DNA from: Parafrankia discariae | Lineage (GTDB): Bacteria; Actinomycetota; Actinomycetes; Frankiales; Frankiaceae | Assembly: GCF_000373365.1 (NCBI RefSeq) | Contig: NZ_KB891230.1 | Span: forward strand, 217,975-281,974 | Length of the DNA stretch: 64,000 nt | Reading direction: 5' to 3' | Shown: one piece after another, positions 18,007 through 26,622 of the stretch | Layout: every line of letters starts with the position of its first letter | Position numbering within the stretch: the first letter of the stretch is position 1 | The notes under the pieces: model-generated | Told to the model about the DNA's origin: nothing | Database searches by the model: none | Seen by the model: only the letters and a program-made list of their open reading frames with translations | Position numbers and translations under genes: made by a program

Positions 18007-18789
18007 TTGGTGAGCCTGGCAGAGTGGGCAATCAGGCGCCTGATCATCGTCATCGTCGCGACAGCCACGGTGAGCGCGGTCGGGGCCGGAGCGTTCGGCT
18101 TCTTCGTGGGGCGGAATTCATCGGACGACGGTTCCAAGGCCTCGGCCGACCCGGAGCCGACCTCCAGCGTGCCCACCGAGGCGCCCCCGACAGGGGCGCC
18201 TGACGTGGTGGTGCCGCCGAGCAGCGACGCGACGACGGCGCCCGCCGCCGACAGCCCGATCGGCGCACCCACCCGGGTCAACGAGTTCGGCGTGCCTGTC
18301 GGCTACCCCCACACAGAAGCCGGCGCAATCAGCGCCTGCGGCAACTACATCGCGGCGACCAGCATTACACGCAACCGCGAACACACAAGATCACACGACT
18401 TGATCCTTTCGATCTCAGACGAAGAGACCGCAAAGAGACTTTCTGACCTACTCGCTGAAATTGATGCGGAGACCGCTAAAAATTTTGGCGTTCCTTCCGT
18501 AATCTCTCCACAATTCACCCTGAATCATCGAGTTATTGGATATCGCGTCAGCAATTTTAGTGGCGAAGAAAGTAAAGTAGAAGTGCTTTCTGCTATCGCC
18601 GCAGGAGTAAGTGGGGCAAGCCCCGATTTGCAACCCGCCATGCATTGGGGCACCGATATATGTACGATCAACTGGGACGGCTCGGATTGGAAACTGCGCG
18701 ACGTCTCAGGTGGAGTAGAAGGACACGCGATGACTGAGCGGAGTTCAGAGGCCTTCGAGCGCTTCGCTCTTTCGGGGGTGACATCATGA
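18007..18789 (+). CDS. Single-pass membrane protein of the T4SS-like locus, C-terminal domain of atypical base composition
   Basis: About 260 residues, TTG at 18007 or GTG at 18010 behind GGGAGGGGAG. An N-terminal transmembrane helix (LIIVIVATATVSAVGAGAFG) precedes a Pro/Thr/Ser-rich spacer and an extracytoplasmic domain from about residue 95 (SACGNYIAATSITRN...). Topology resembles a VirB8-like or assembly protein, but no family is recognised. From about 18340 on, the DNA is clearly AT-rich with codons such as ATT, AAA, AGT and TTT that neighbours avoid. The N-terminal part is normal GC-rich. This chimeric composition suggests recombination with foreign DNA. The stop overlaps the next ATG (ATGA). 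Confidence 0.8.
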   Translation: MVSLAEWAIRRLIIVIVATATVSAVGAGAFGFFVGRNSSDDGSKASADPEPTSSVPTEAPPTGAPDVVVPPSSDATTAPAADSPIGAPTRVNEFGVPVGYPHTEAGAISACGNYIAATSITRNREHTRSHDLILSISDEETAKRLSDLLAEIDAETAKNFGVPSVISPQFTLNHRVIGYRVSNFSGEESKVEVLSAIAAGVSGASPDLQPAMHWGTDICTINWDGSDWKLRDVSGGVEGHAMTERSSEAFERFALSGVTS

Positions 18790-18970
18790 CCGCCACTCCC
18801 ACAGTGGAGATTCTGGCTGTTCCAAATCCAGTGTCTGGCATTGGCGATGCAATCGCAGGCCTCGCCGGTGGTGCGGCTGACGAGTTTTTGGGGTCGGTTG
18901 GTAAAGCCTTTTGTAACATGGCGGCCGACCTTTCATCTTCTGTCTTCAGCTTTGCGGCGCAGAAGACAGC
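18340..18970. other. AT-rich patch inside the T4SS-like locus
   Basis: By my count 18481-18600 is about 42-43% GC, against well above 65% in the flanks. The patch covers the 3' two-thirds of the gene at 18007 and the first 60 codons of the gene at 18786, and both frames stay open through it. Confidence 0.8.
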
Positions 18971-20213
18971 GGTCGACCTGAACGCGCAGTACGTCGTCGA
19001 CAATTACAACATCGTCTTCGGCATGTCGGTGCTGATCGTCACCGGGCTCTTCCTCTGTTCGTGCACCGTGGCGGCCCTGCGGGGTGATCCGCACGTCTTC
19101 TTCCGGGCCCTGGCCACGACCGGCACCGCGATCATCGGGTCGTTCATCGCGCTGACGCTGCTGCAGATGGTCCTCGCCGCCTCGGACGGCATGGCGGAGG
19201 CGTTCGGCGACAACAAGGCCTTGGGCGCGGACCTGGTCGGGCAGCTGCGAGAACTACCCGAACAGGGCAATTTCGCCCTCGACCTGGTGCTGTCACTGCT
19301 CGTGGCGATCTTCTCGTTCGCGCTGTTCGTGGTGCTCTACATCCGGAAGGTCGCGATCATCGTCGTGGCCGTGTTCATCCCGCTGTATCTGGCGGGCCAG
19401 CCGACGATGACGACGAGCGCCTGGATGAAGCGGGCCACCGAGATGCTGGTGGCGTTGATTTTTGCGAAGCCGGTGATCTACGCGATATTCGCCCTCGGGG
19501 CCGGCATCGCCCAGGATCCCAGTGGATCGGCCGTTGATCAGACGCTGAGCATTCTCAGTGGTGTCGTTGTGATGATCGCGGCAGTGTTCTCGCCGTTTAT
19601 GCTGATGCACCTGCTCGGGTTCGCCGACGTCCAGCTGATGCGCGCGGTCGGATCGGCCGGGCGCCGTAGCGCGGCGTCGTTCGGGCACGGAGCGGGTGCT
19701 CTGCTCGGTTCCTCGTCCCGGGAGACGTTCCGTGGCATCGGCTCGCGTCTGCAGACCCGGAACCGGGGAATGCTCGGCGACGCGGGTGCCATCGCGGGCG
19801 CCGGTGTACCGACGGCCCGCCCGAGTGTTCGCCCGGGTCGCGGTGGCATCGGCTCCCCGCTCGGAGTTCCGGCCCGAGCCGCCGCGGGGGCGGCCGGCGG
19901 AACCGCGGCGGTCCGCGGCGTCCGCGCCAGGGTGAACCGTTCCGGTGCGGCCCCGGCCGTGGCCGGGGGCCGCGAGGCGGCGTCCAGCGGTACGCGGGCG
20001 ACCGCTTCCGTCCGGGCTACGTCCACCGCGCGGCCCCAGACCGCGCGGGCGATCACGTCAGGTGGCGGCGGCACGGCTCGTCCGGGCACGTCCGGCGGCG
20101 GGCGCGGTACCGCGCCCGCGCCGAGCGGGTCGGCGGGCGCGGCCGGCCGGCCCCCGGTGACGCCGTCACCACCGCCGCGGGTCACCCCGCCGGCGCGTAC
20201 CGGGGGTGGGTGA
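18786..20213 (+). CDS. Polytopic membrane protein, TrbL/VirB6-like
   Basis: 475 residues, ATG overlapping the preceding stop. After an N-terminal stretch (IAGLAGGAADEFLGSVGKAF) come about six hydrophobic helices between residues 75 and 290 (VLIVTGLFLCSCTVAALRG, IIGSFIALTLLQMVLAAS, FALFVVLYIRKVAIIVVAVF, GVVVMIAAVFSPFMLMHLLG). A long Ala/Gly/Arg/Thr-rich cytoplasmic tail follows. The arrangement matches TrbL/VirB6 inner-membrane channel proteins of type IV secretion systems. The first 60 codons lie in the AT-rich patch and the rest is typical GC-rich. The gene is coupled to the SCO6880-like gene that follows. Confidence 0.83.
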   Translation: MTATPTVEILAVPNPVSGIGDAIAGLAGGAADEFLGSVGKAFCNMAADLSSSVFSFAAQKTAVDLNAQYVVDNYNIVFGMSVLIVTGLFLCSCTVAALRGDPHVFFRALATTGTAIIGSFIALTLLQMVLAASDGMAEAFGDNKALGADLVGQLRELPEQGNFALDLVLSLLVAIFSFALFVVLYIRKVAIIVVAVFIPLYLAGQPTMTTSAWMKRATEMLVALIFAKPVIYAIFALGAGIAQDPSGSAVDQTLSILSGVVVMIAAVFSPFMLMHLLGFADVQLMRAVGSAGRRSAASFGHGAGALLGSSSRETFRGIGSRLQTRNRGMLGDAGAIAGAGVPTARPSVRPGRGGIGSPLGVPARAAAGAAGGTAAVRGVRARVNRSGAAPAVAGGREAASSGTRATASVRATSTARPQTARAITSGGGGTARPGTSGGGRGTAPAPSGSAGAAGRPPVTPSPPPRVTPPARTGGG

Positions 20214-20220
20214 CCAGGTC

Positions 20221-21723
20221 ATGGCAGCTGAACGCAGCTACCGCTTCGGGCCGCTGGAGCGCGCCGGTGTGCTCCTCGGCATGCGCTGGCCTCAGCTCGC
20301 GCTCCTGATCGGCGTGATGCTCTGTGTTCTGGGAGCGCTGCGTTCGCCGTTGGTCTTCGTGCCCGTGTGGCTGCTGCTGGCCGCGGGGTTCGCCTTCGTC
20401 GCGTTCGTCCGGGTGGAGGATCGTAACCTCGACCAGTGGGTGCCGATCGTGTTCGGCTTCACGATGCAGAAGGTGACGGGCGAGACGGTGTTCCGTGGAG
20501 GCTTCTTCCGGCTCGGCCCCGGCGACGACCGGATCACCAGGACGGTCCTGCCGGGTCCGCTGTCGAATCTGGTCATGCTGTCGGTCCCGGTCGGCGGCAG
20601 TCGGTACGTGGCCGTGGTCAAGGACGTGAAGAAGCAGACGTACACCGCCGTGCTCCAGGTGAAGGGCAGCCAGTTCGCGCTGCTCGAGTCCGGGGACCAG
20701 CAGGCCCGGGTGGACGCCTGGGGCGAGCTGCTGGCCGGGCTGACCGGTGGCGGCGGCCGGCTGTCCCGCATCCAGTGGCTGGAGCGGACGCTGCCGGACT
20801 CGGGTGACCAGCTCCAGCGGCACTGGCGGGTGCGCGGCCACCACGACGACTCGTGGGCGTCGCAGGCCTACGAGCAGGTCATCGACGCGGCCGGGCCGGT
20901 GGCGCAGCGGCACGAGACCTACCTCTCCTTCCAGCTGAAGGCGAAGGACGCCCGCCGGGCGATCCAGCGCGCCGGCGGCGGTGACCAGGCCGCGTGCGCC
21001 GTCCTGCTCGGTGAGCTGCGGACCATGGAGGCGGCGCTGGCCAGGGCGTCGATCAGCACCGTCGGCTGGCTGCCGCCGCGGGCGCTGGCCGCGGTCATCC
21101 GCACCACCTACGACCCGTACTCGATCGAGATGATCGACGCGCGGGGCGGGGCGAGCACCGACCTCGCGGGTGGGCTGAAGGGCCTGCCGTCCGGCATCGA
21201 CCCGGCGATCGCCGGCCCGGTCCGGACGGTCAACGCCTGGGACCACTACCGCACCGACTCCGGCTTCCACACCACGTACTGGATCAACGGCTGGCCCCGG
21301 GTCCCGTCGCCGGCCGCGTTCCTCGCGCCGCTGCTGATGGAGACCACCTGCCGGCGCACGGTGTCGCTCGTCGTGGAACCGCTGCCCGGCCGGAAGGCGG
21401 AGAAGGCGGTCAACCGGCGGCGGATGGCGCACCTCGGTGAGCAGCAGATGCGGGACAAGGTCGGCAAGGTCACGACCCAGCGGGATGTGGCCGAGGCCGA
21501 CGAGGTCGAGCGCCGTGAGCAGGAGCTGATCGCGGGCTTCGGCGCCTTCCGGTTCCACGGGTTCGTCACCGTCTCCGCCGACGACCTCGACTCACTCGCG
21601 GACGCCTGCGGTGAGGCGGAGACCCTGGCCTCGCGCAGCCGGCTCGAGATGGTCCGTCTCGTCGGCGAGCAGGACCAGGGCTTCAGCGTCGGCGCCCTGC
21701 CGCTCGCCGTGGGGGTGGCGTGA
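20221..21723 (+). CDS. SCO6880-family protein with VirB3/PrgI-like N-terminus
   Basis: 500 residues. I chose the ATG at 20221 (MAAERSYRFGPLERAGVLLG) because GGGGGTGGG lies 10 bp upstream; a GTG at 20206, overlapping the previous gene, is the alternative. Two adjacent transmembrane helices (ALLIGVMLCVLGALRS, VFVPVWLLLAAGFAFVAFV) near the N-terminus resemble VirB3/PrgI. A large soluble part follows (WINGWPRVPSPAAFLAPLLM, MRDKVGKVTTQRDVAEADE) resembling the region that in fused systems precedes the VirB4 ATPase. The family is widespread in actinobacterial chromosomes and mobile elements beside VirB4. The stop overlaps the next start (GTGA). Confidence 0.85.
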   Translation: MAAERSYRFGPLERAGVLLGMRWPQLALLIGVMLCVLGALRSPLVFVPVWLLLAAGFAFVAFVRVEDRNLDQWVPIVFGFTMQKVTGETVFRGGFFRLGPGDDRITRTVLPGPLSNLVMLSVPVGGSRYVAVVKDVKKQTYTAVLQVKGSQFALLESGDQQARVDAWGELLAGLTGGGGRLSRIQWLERTLPDSGDQLQRHWRVRGHHDDSWASQAYEQVIDAAGPVAQRHETYLSFQLKAKDARRAIQRAGGGDQAACAVLLGELRTMEAALARASISTVGWLPPRALAAVIRTTYDPYSIEMIDARGGASTDLAGGLKGLPSGIDPAIAGPVRTVNAWDHYRTDSGFHTTYWINGWPRVPSPAAFLAPLLMETTCRRTVSLVVEPLPGRKAEKAVNRRRMAHLGEQQMRDKVGKVTTQRDVAEADEVERREQELIAGFGAFRFHGFVTVSADDLDSLADACGEAETLASRSRLEMVRLVGEQDQGFSVGALPLAVGVA

Positions 21724-23825
21724 CCGCCCGCCCGCCCGCGGTGGGGGGCGACGCCGCCTGGGGCGACCCGATCCGTTACGACGCCCCTGGCAGCGGCTCC
21801 GGCGGCGCCACCGACGGCTACGACGCGGGCTACGAGTACGACTACGACGACGCCGACCCGATCGACCCGGGCCACGATCCGGGCCGTGACGCCGACGGGT
21901 TCGTCGACCTCGGCGGCAGCCCGCGCACCCGCCGCCGGAGCGCGAAGACCGCGGCGGCGCACGACCGCCGGTCGCGGCGGGCCGAACGGGCCGCGGCCAA
22001 CGCGGAACGGGCCGCGATGCGGCGCGCGCAGGCCGCCCTGCGCCGCGGTGCGCAGCCCCCGAAGCTGCTCGGCTCGTTCGCCGGACGGGCGTACCACAAG
22101 CTGCGCCTGCCAGCTCACATGGAGACCACGGCCCAGATCGCCGGGATCTATCCGTTCGTCGTCGACTCCGGGCTCGACGCGCCCGGCATGTACATCGGCC
22201 GGCACGTCTGGTCGGGCAACTCGTTCGACTTCGACGTCTTCGAGCTCTACCGGCAGCAGGTGATCGAGAACCCGAACTTCGCGGTGTTCGGCGCGGTCGG
22301 CTCCCGGAAGTCCGCGCTGCTGAAGACGCTGATCTCCCGAGGCTCGGCCTTCGGCTACCAGGCCGCCGTCCCCTGTGACCCGAAGGGTGAGTACACCCGG
22401 CTGGCGCGCCGGCTGGGCTGCGAGCCGACCTACATCGGGCCTGGCATGTCCACCCGGCTCAACCCGCTGGACGCCCCGCCGCGCCCACGCGGCATCGCGG
22501 ACGCCGACTGGGCCCGTGAGGTGAAGCGGGCGCGTTCGTCCCTGCTCTCGTCGCTGATCGAGACCGCGAAGGGGGTGCCGCTCACCCCGGCCGAGCACAC
22601 CGCCGTCGATCTCGCGCTGGACGTCGTCACCCGGCAGATCACCGGCGCGACACCGGACCGCTGGGCCACCCCGCTGCTCCCGCACGTCCTGGAGGCGATG
22701 ACCGACCCGAGCGAGGAGGACTGCTCGGCGCTGCCGATGACCGCCACCGAGCTGCGCGACGCGTCCCGGGACGCGACGCTGACCCTGCGCCGGCTGACGC
22801 ACGGTGCCCTCGGTGGTCTCTTCGACGGACCGACGACGTCCCCGCTGGACTTCGACCGGCCGATCGCGGTGCTGAACCTGGAGCGGGTCCAGGGCAGCGA
22901 CGAGATGATCGCGCTGATCATGACCTGCGCGCAGGCGTGGATGGAAGCCGCGCTGATGCGCCAGGACGGCGTGCAGCGCTACGTGGTCTACGACGAGTGC
23001 TGGCGGCTGATGCGCTTCGCCGGACTGGTCCGCCGGCTGTCGGCCCAGCAGAAACTGGCCCGCCAGTGGGGCTGCGCCAACGCGATCGTGGCGCACCGCA
23101 TCTCCGACCTGCTCTCGGCCTCCCCCGACTCCGTGGAGATCGCCAAGGGCCTGCTCGCCGAGACGGCGATCCGCATCCTGTACAAGCAGGCGTCCGACCA
23201 GATCGCGGACACCCAGGAGGCCCTCGGGCTCACGGACGTGGCCGCCGACCTGCTCCCCCGGCTCGACCCCGGCTATGCGCTGTGGCTGATCCAGAACCGG
23301 GCGTTCTACGTCGAGCACGTCGTCGGCGACCTGGAGATTCCGGTCGTCCTCAACGGCTCCAAGATGCACGGCGAGGTCGACGACACCAACCTCGTGCCGG
23401 ACGACCTGGACCCCAGCGAGCTCGACCCGCCTGAGCTCGCCCCCCGGGCGTGGACCGATCCCCCCGGGCCACCCGCCTTCGTGCGGCGGGCCGCCGCACC
23501 GGCGCTGGAGACCGGGCATCCGCTGGGAGACCCGGCGCCGGGCATCCCCGGCGACCGGCCCGGCCCGGCCGACGGCCATCACGACAGCGGCCACCACGGC
23601 GACGTCCACTACAACGATGGCCACCACGACGGTGGCTACGGGTACGGGCACGACCCGGCGGAGGAGGTCGAGGAGAACCTCGTCGCCGGGCAGCCGCGCT
23701 GGTCCGCGCCATCACCCGCCGGGGACGGCTTCCACCACATCCAGGTGGGCGACCCGCACGGCCTCGACGCGCCGCCGCGCCACGGCCGCGGCGGCCACGC
23801 GAGCGGGCCCGACACCGCCGGCTGA
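21720..23825 (+). CDS. VirB4-like ATPase (conjugation/T4SS motor) with variant Walker A
   Basis: 701 residues, GTG start coupled to the preceding stop. The N-terminal 100 residues are charged. The ATPase core has a Walker A at about 191-198 reading GAVGSRKS, where Arg replaces the Gly before the invariant Lys. Then come CDPKGEYTRLARRLGCEPTY and GPGMSTRLNPLDAP, typical of VirB4/TraC/HerA-type enzymes. The Walker B (RYVVYDECWRLM, about 420-431) is followed by a conserved helix (RQWGCANAIVAHRISDLLSA). The C-terminal 150 residues are His/Gly/Pro-rich and look disordered. It should power substrate or pilin movement through the membrane proteins encoded upstream. Confidence 0.9.
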   Translation: MTARPPAVGGDAAWGDPIRYDAPGSGSGGATDGYDAGYEYDYDDADPIDPGHDPGRDADGFVDLGGSPRTRRRSAKTAAAHDRRSRRAERAAANAERAAMRRAQAALRRGAQPPKLLGSFAGRAYHKLRLPAHMETTAQIAGIYPFVVDSGLDAPGMYIGRHVWSGNSFDFDVFELYRQQVIENPNFAVFGAVGSRKSALLKTLISRGSAFGYQAAVPCDPKGEYTRLARRLGCEPTYIGPGMSTRLNPLDAPPRPRGIADADWAREVKRARSSLLSSLIETAKGVPLTPAEHTAVDLALDVVTRQITGATPDRWATPLLPHVLEAMTDPSEEDCSALPMTATELRDASRDATLTLRRLTHGALGGLFDGPTTSPLDFDRPIAVLNLERVQGSDEMIALIMTCAQAWMEAALMRQDGVQRYVVYDECWRLMRFAGLVRRLSAQQKLARQWGCANAIVAHRISDLLSASPDSVEIAKGLLAETAIRILYKQASDQIADTQEALGLTDVAADLLPRLDPGYALWLIQNRAFYVEHVVGDLEIPVVLNGSKMHGEVDDTNLVPDDLDPSELDPPELAPRAWTDPPGPPAFVRRAAAPALETGHPLGDPAPGIPGDRPGPADGHHDSGHHGDVHYNDGHHDGGYGYGHDPAEEVEENLVAGQPRWSAPSPAGDGFHHIQVGDPHGLDAPPRHGRGGHASGPDTAG

Positions 23826-23837
23826 TGCCCGGCGCCG

Positions 23838-24629
23838 TCACCGGCGCAGCAGGCCACGCAGCCGGGAGCGGGCCGGCCACGACGGGGGCGGCCCGGCGAC
23901 CTCGTAGCGCGGGAACACCCGCTCGGCGACGTCGACCAGCATCGCCACGTCGATCGGGCGCAGCACCACCCCCGCGGAGAGGATGTAGTCGGCGACTCCG
24001 GCCATCGGCAGCAGCAGCACGCCGTCGACCAGCGCCAGGCCGTTCGGCACCTCGGTACGGGCGAAGGCGACGACCGACTGGGCCTCGAGCTGCCATCCGG
24101 AGGGGAGCTCGGCGACGAGCTGGCCGGTGGCCTCCTCGCCCATCCAGGCGATCAGGCCGAGCATGGCGCGCAGCGGCACCTTGCCCGCCCACACCCCGGC
24201 CGCGTTCTGCCGGATCGGGCCACGGTGGGCGTCGGTCTCCACCACCCAGGCGCCCGACGGGCCGATGACCAGGTGGTCGATGTTGCCCGCCGAGTCGGCG
24301 AGCTGGCGGTCGTGCAGCACGGTGTAGCCCGCCCGGGTGAGACGGTCCAGCGAGCGGGCGGTACGGCGCTCGGCCTCCGCGTCCACCCGCCAGGCCTCGA
24401 TCTCCGGCGGCACGCGATAGTGCCGGGCGGCCAGGACGCCGAGCACGGCCAGCCCGGCCAGCACCGCGACCTGCGCGACCACCCCGCTCGCCAGCCCGGC
24501 GGCACCGCACACCAGCCCGGCGAGCACGGCGGCACCGACGGCACCCGCCGCCGCGATGATCATCACTCGTCTTGATCTGTCGCCGCGTTCAGCGGCGTAC
24601 AACTGTCTTCGGCGCAGATACTCGGCCAT
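23838..24629 (-). CDS. NERD-like (nuclease-related domain) membrane protein
   Basis: 263 residues from the ATG at 24629 (MAEYLRRRQLYAAERGDRSR); the frame extends to 24677. Two hydrophobic helices (MIIAAAGAVGAAVLAGLV and VVAQVAVLAGLAVLGVLA) are followed by a NERD fold: VLHDRQLADSAGNIDHLVIG then PSGAWVVETDAHRGPIRQ. In typical NERD proteins the last motif reads E-T-K with a catalytic Lys; here it is E-T-D, so nuclease activity is doubtful. It converges on the VirB4-like gene with only 12 bp between the stops. Whether it belongs to the secretion-like locus is unknown. Confidence 0.75.
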   Translation of the reverse strand: MAEYLRRRQLYAAERGDRSRRVMIIAAAGAVGAAVLAGLVCGAAGLASGVVAQVAVLAGLAVLGVLAARHYRVPPEIEAWRVDAEAERRTARSLDRLTRAGYTVLHDRQLADSAGNIDHLVIGPSGAWVVETDAHRGPIRQNAAGVWAGKVPLRAMLGLIAWMGEEATGQLVAELPSGWQLEAQSVVAFARTEVPNGLALVDGVLLLPMAGVADYILSAGVVLRPIDVAMLVDVAERVFPRYEVAGPPPSWPARSRLRGLLRR

Positions 24630-25020
24630 GGCTGACCTACCGGCCGACACGCGATCGGACGTGTCCGCGGTCACCACCTCCCGTCAGGTCGATACCGCCG
24701 CCGCGCTTCGGCGGACCGCAGGGGGGTAACTGCGAGTCTGCCGTGCCCCGGTCACCGCGCGCTACAGGGGATCTCCCCCATCAGAGTCACACTTCCATCC
24801 AATTCACAACCACGACAGCCCTGAAGCGTTGAATAACCGGAAGAACCACAGAGGACCCATGTCCCACCTTTGGGGAAGTGGAAGCCACCACCACGGGTTG
24901 TGTCCGGTGGGCATCCGCCCGCGGCGGCCCCACGAGGGGTAGCCGGGCCGCCGCCGTGGGGAGAACGCCCTCACGACAGGCGCCTTCTGAGGACCGAGGC
25001 GCCGGGAGAGGAGCCACTCG
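24630..25020. other. Intergenic region upstream of egtA
   Basis: About 390 bp with no credible gene. It includes a stretch less GC-rich than its surroundings (about 24780-24880) that probably holds the egt promoter. I see no clear riboswitch or operator. A ribosome-binding site GGGAGAGGAG precedes the egtA ATG by 7 bp. Confidence 0.5.
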
Positions 25021-26622
25021 ATGCCACCCTGCGTGACACCTGAGGCTTCTGGACGCCGACGACCGGGCACGACCGGCCAGGAGGCATCGGCCGCTCGACC
25101 CGGGGCGATCAGCGAGACAGATCACACCGCAGATCACATAGAGCCCACAGTTACCGGCAGCAGTCCTGCCACCAGCCCCGCCACGACGCCCATCGCCACC
25201 TTCGGCGATCTTCTCCGGCTCGCCGCCCGGGACGTGGCCCCGGCCACCGCGGGCGCGCCGGTTCCGGGCACGGGCACGGGCACCGCCACGGCGAACCGGG
25301 TCGGCATCGAGACCGAGTGGTTCGTCGTCGACGTCGCGAACCCGCACCGGCCCGTCCCCGCGGACGAGACCGCCGCGGCGGTGGCGGCCCGCACGGGCAC
25401 CGACTCGCCACCGCAGCTTCCCGGCGGCAGCCGGCTCACCTTCGAGCCGGGCGGCCAGCTCGAGCTCTCAGGGCCGCCGCTGGACCTGACCGCCGCCGTG
25501 AACGCGATGCGCGCCGACCTCGCGTTCGTCCGCGGGGCCCTCGCCCGGCGCCGGCTCGGGCTGGTCGGGATGGGGGTCGACCCGCTGCGCGCCCCGGTCC
25601 GCCACACCACCGCCTCCCGGTACGTGGCCATGGAGCAGCACTTCCTGGCGCGGGACTGCGACGACGGCCGGACGATGATGTGCTCGACCGCCTCCGTCCA
25701 GGTCAACCTGGACGTCGGCGCGGACGCGACCCAGGCCGTCGAGCGTTTCCGGCTCGCGCACGCGCTCGAGCCGGTGCTGATCGCCATGTTCGCCGCGTCG
25801 CCGCTGGCCCGGGGCCGGCGGATCTCCTGGCAGTCGGGCCGCCAGGCGGTCTGGGCCGGCCTCGACCCGAGCCGCACCGGGCCCGTCCTGCCCGACCCGG
25901 CGGCGCCCGCGGCGGCGTGGCTCGCCCAGGCGGACCAGGACAGGCCCGGCGACGCCCTCGGCACCCCCGGTGCCCCTGGCGCCCTTGATGCCCTCGGCGC
26001 CCTCGGCGCCCCGCCAACCGGGGAGGCGCGGCTGGCCTGGCTCTGGGCGCGCTACCTGCACGACGCGGAGCTCATGATGGTCGGCGAACCGGACGGGCGG
26101 TACCAGCCGGTCCGGAACCGGACGACCTTCGGGGACTGGATGGCCGGGGCGGGCCCGGTGGCCCGTCCCCCGACCGCCCAGGACCTCGGCTGGCACGCGA
26201 CGACGCTGTTCCCGCCCGTCCGGCCGCGGGGCTGGCTGGAGCTGCGCTACCTGGACGCTCAGCCGTCCGACCTGTGGCCGGTGGCCGTCGCTGTGCCGGC
26301 GGTGCTCCTCGACGAGCCGGCGGCCGCTCGGGCCGCGCTCGCCGCCTGCCTCCCGGTCGCCGGGCAGGGGCGCCTGGCGGCCCAGCTCGGCCTGCGGGAT
26401 CCGGAGCTGGGGCGCGCGGCGGTGGCGTGCGTCGACCTGGCCCTGGACGCGCTCACCCGTACCGGCGCCGATCCCGGTCTGCGGGCCGCGGTGGAGGCCT
26501 TCGCCAACCGTTACACGCGGCGCGGGCGCTCCCCGGCGGATGACCTGAGCGCGCGTTTCGAGGCGCGCGGGCCGGCTGAGCTGCTGCGTGAGGAGGCGTC
26601 CCAGTGCGTTCCGGTGCCTTGA
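25021..26622 (+). CDS. egtA: Glutamate-cysteine ligase EgtA (ergothioneine pathway)
   Basis: 533 residues. It makes gamma-glutamylcysteine from Glu and Cys with ATP, the sulfur donor for EgtB. The GCS2-type core starts near residue 95: VGIETEWFVVDVANPHRP, SRLTFEPGGQLELSGPPLDL, MEQHFLARD, TASVQVNLDVG and LELRYLDAQPSDLWPVAVA. An N-terminal extension of about 60 residues is Thr/Pro/Ala-rich. A Gly/Ala/Leu/Pro repeat (about 25955-26015) interrupts the middle of the enzyme. It is first in egtABCD, and its last codons overlap the egtB start by 19 bp, so coupling is likely. Confidence 0.93.
   Translation: MPPCVTPEASGRRRPGTTGQEASAARPGAISETDHTADHIEPTVTGSSPATSPATTPIATFGDLLRLAARDVAPATAGAPVPGTGTGTATANRVGIETEWFVVDVANPHRPVPADETAAAVAARTGTDSPPQLPGGSRLTFEPGGQLELSGPPLDLTAAVNAMRADLAFVRGALARRRLGLVGMGVDPLRAPVRHTTASRYVAMEQHFLARDCDDGRTMMCSTASVQVNLDVGADATQAVERFRLAHALEPVLIAMFAASPLARGRRISWQSGRQAVWAGLDPSRTGPVLPDPAAPAAAWLAQADQDRPGDALGTPGAPGALDALGALGAPPTGEARLAWLWARYLHDAELMMVGEPDGRYQPVRNRTTFGDWMAGAGPVARPPTAQDLGWHATTLFPPVRPRGWLELRYLDAQPSDLWPVAVAVPAVLLDEPAAARAALAACLPVAGQGRLAAQLGLRDPELGRAAVACVDLALDALTRTGADPGLRAAVEAFANRYTRRGRSPADDLSARFEARGPAELLREEASQCVPVP

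Noticed and set aside
11724-24629. Integrated conjugative element with defined ends
   Set aside because: No integrase, relaxase, tRNA or direct att repeat found at the borders, so an active ICE cannot be supported.
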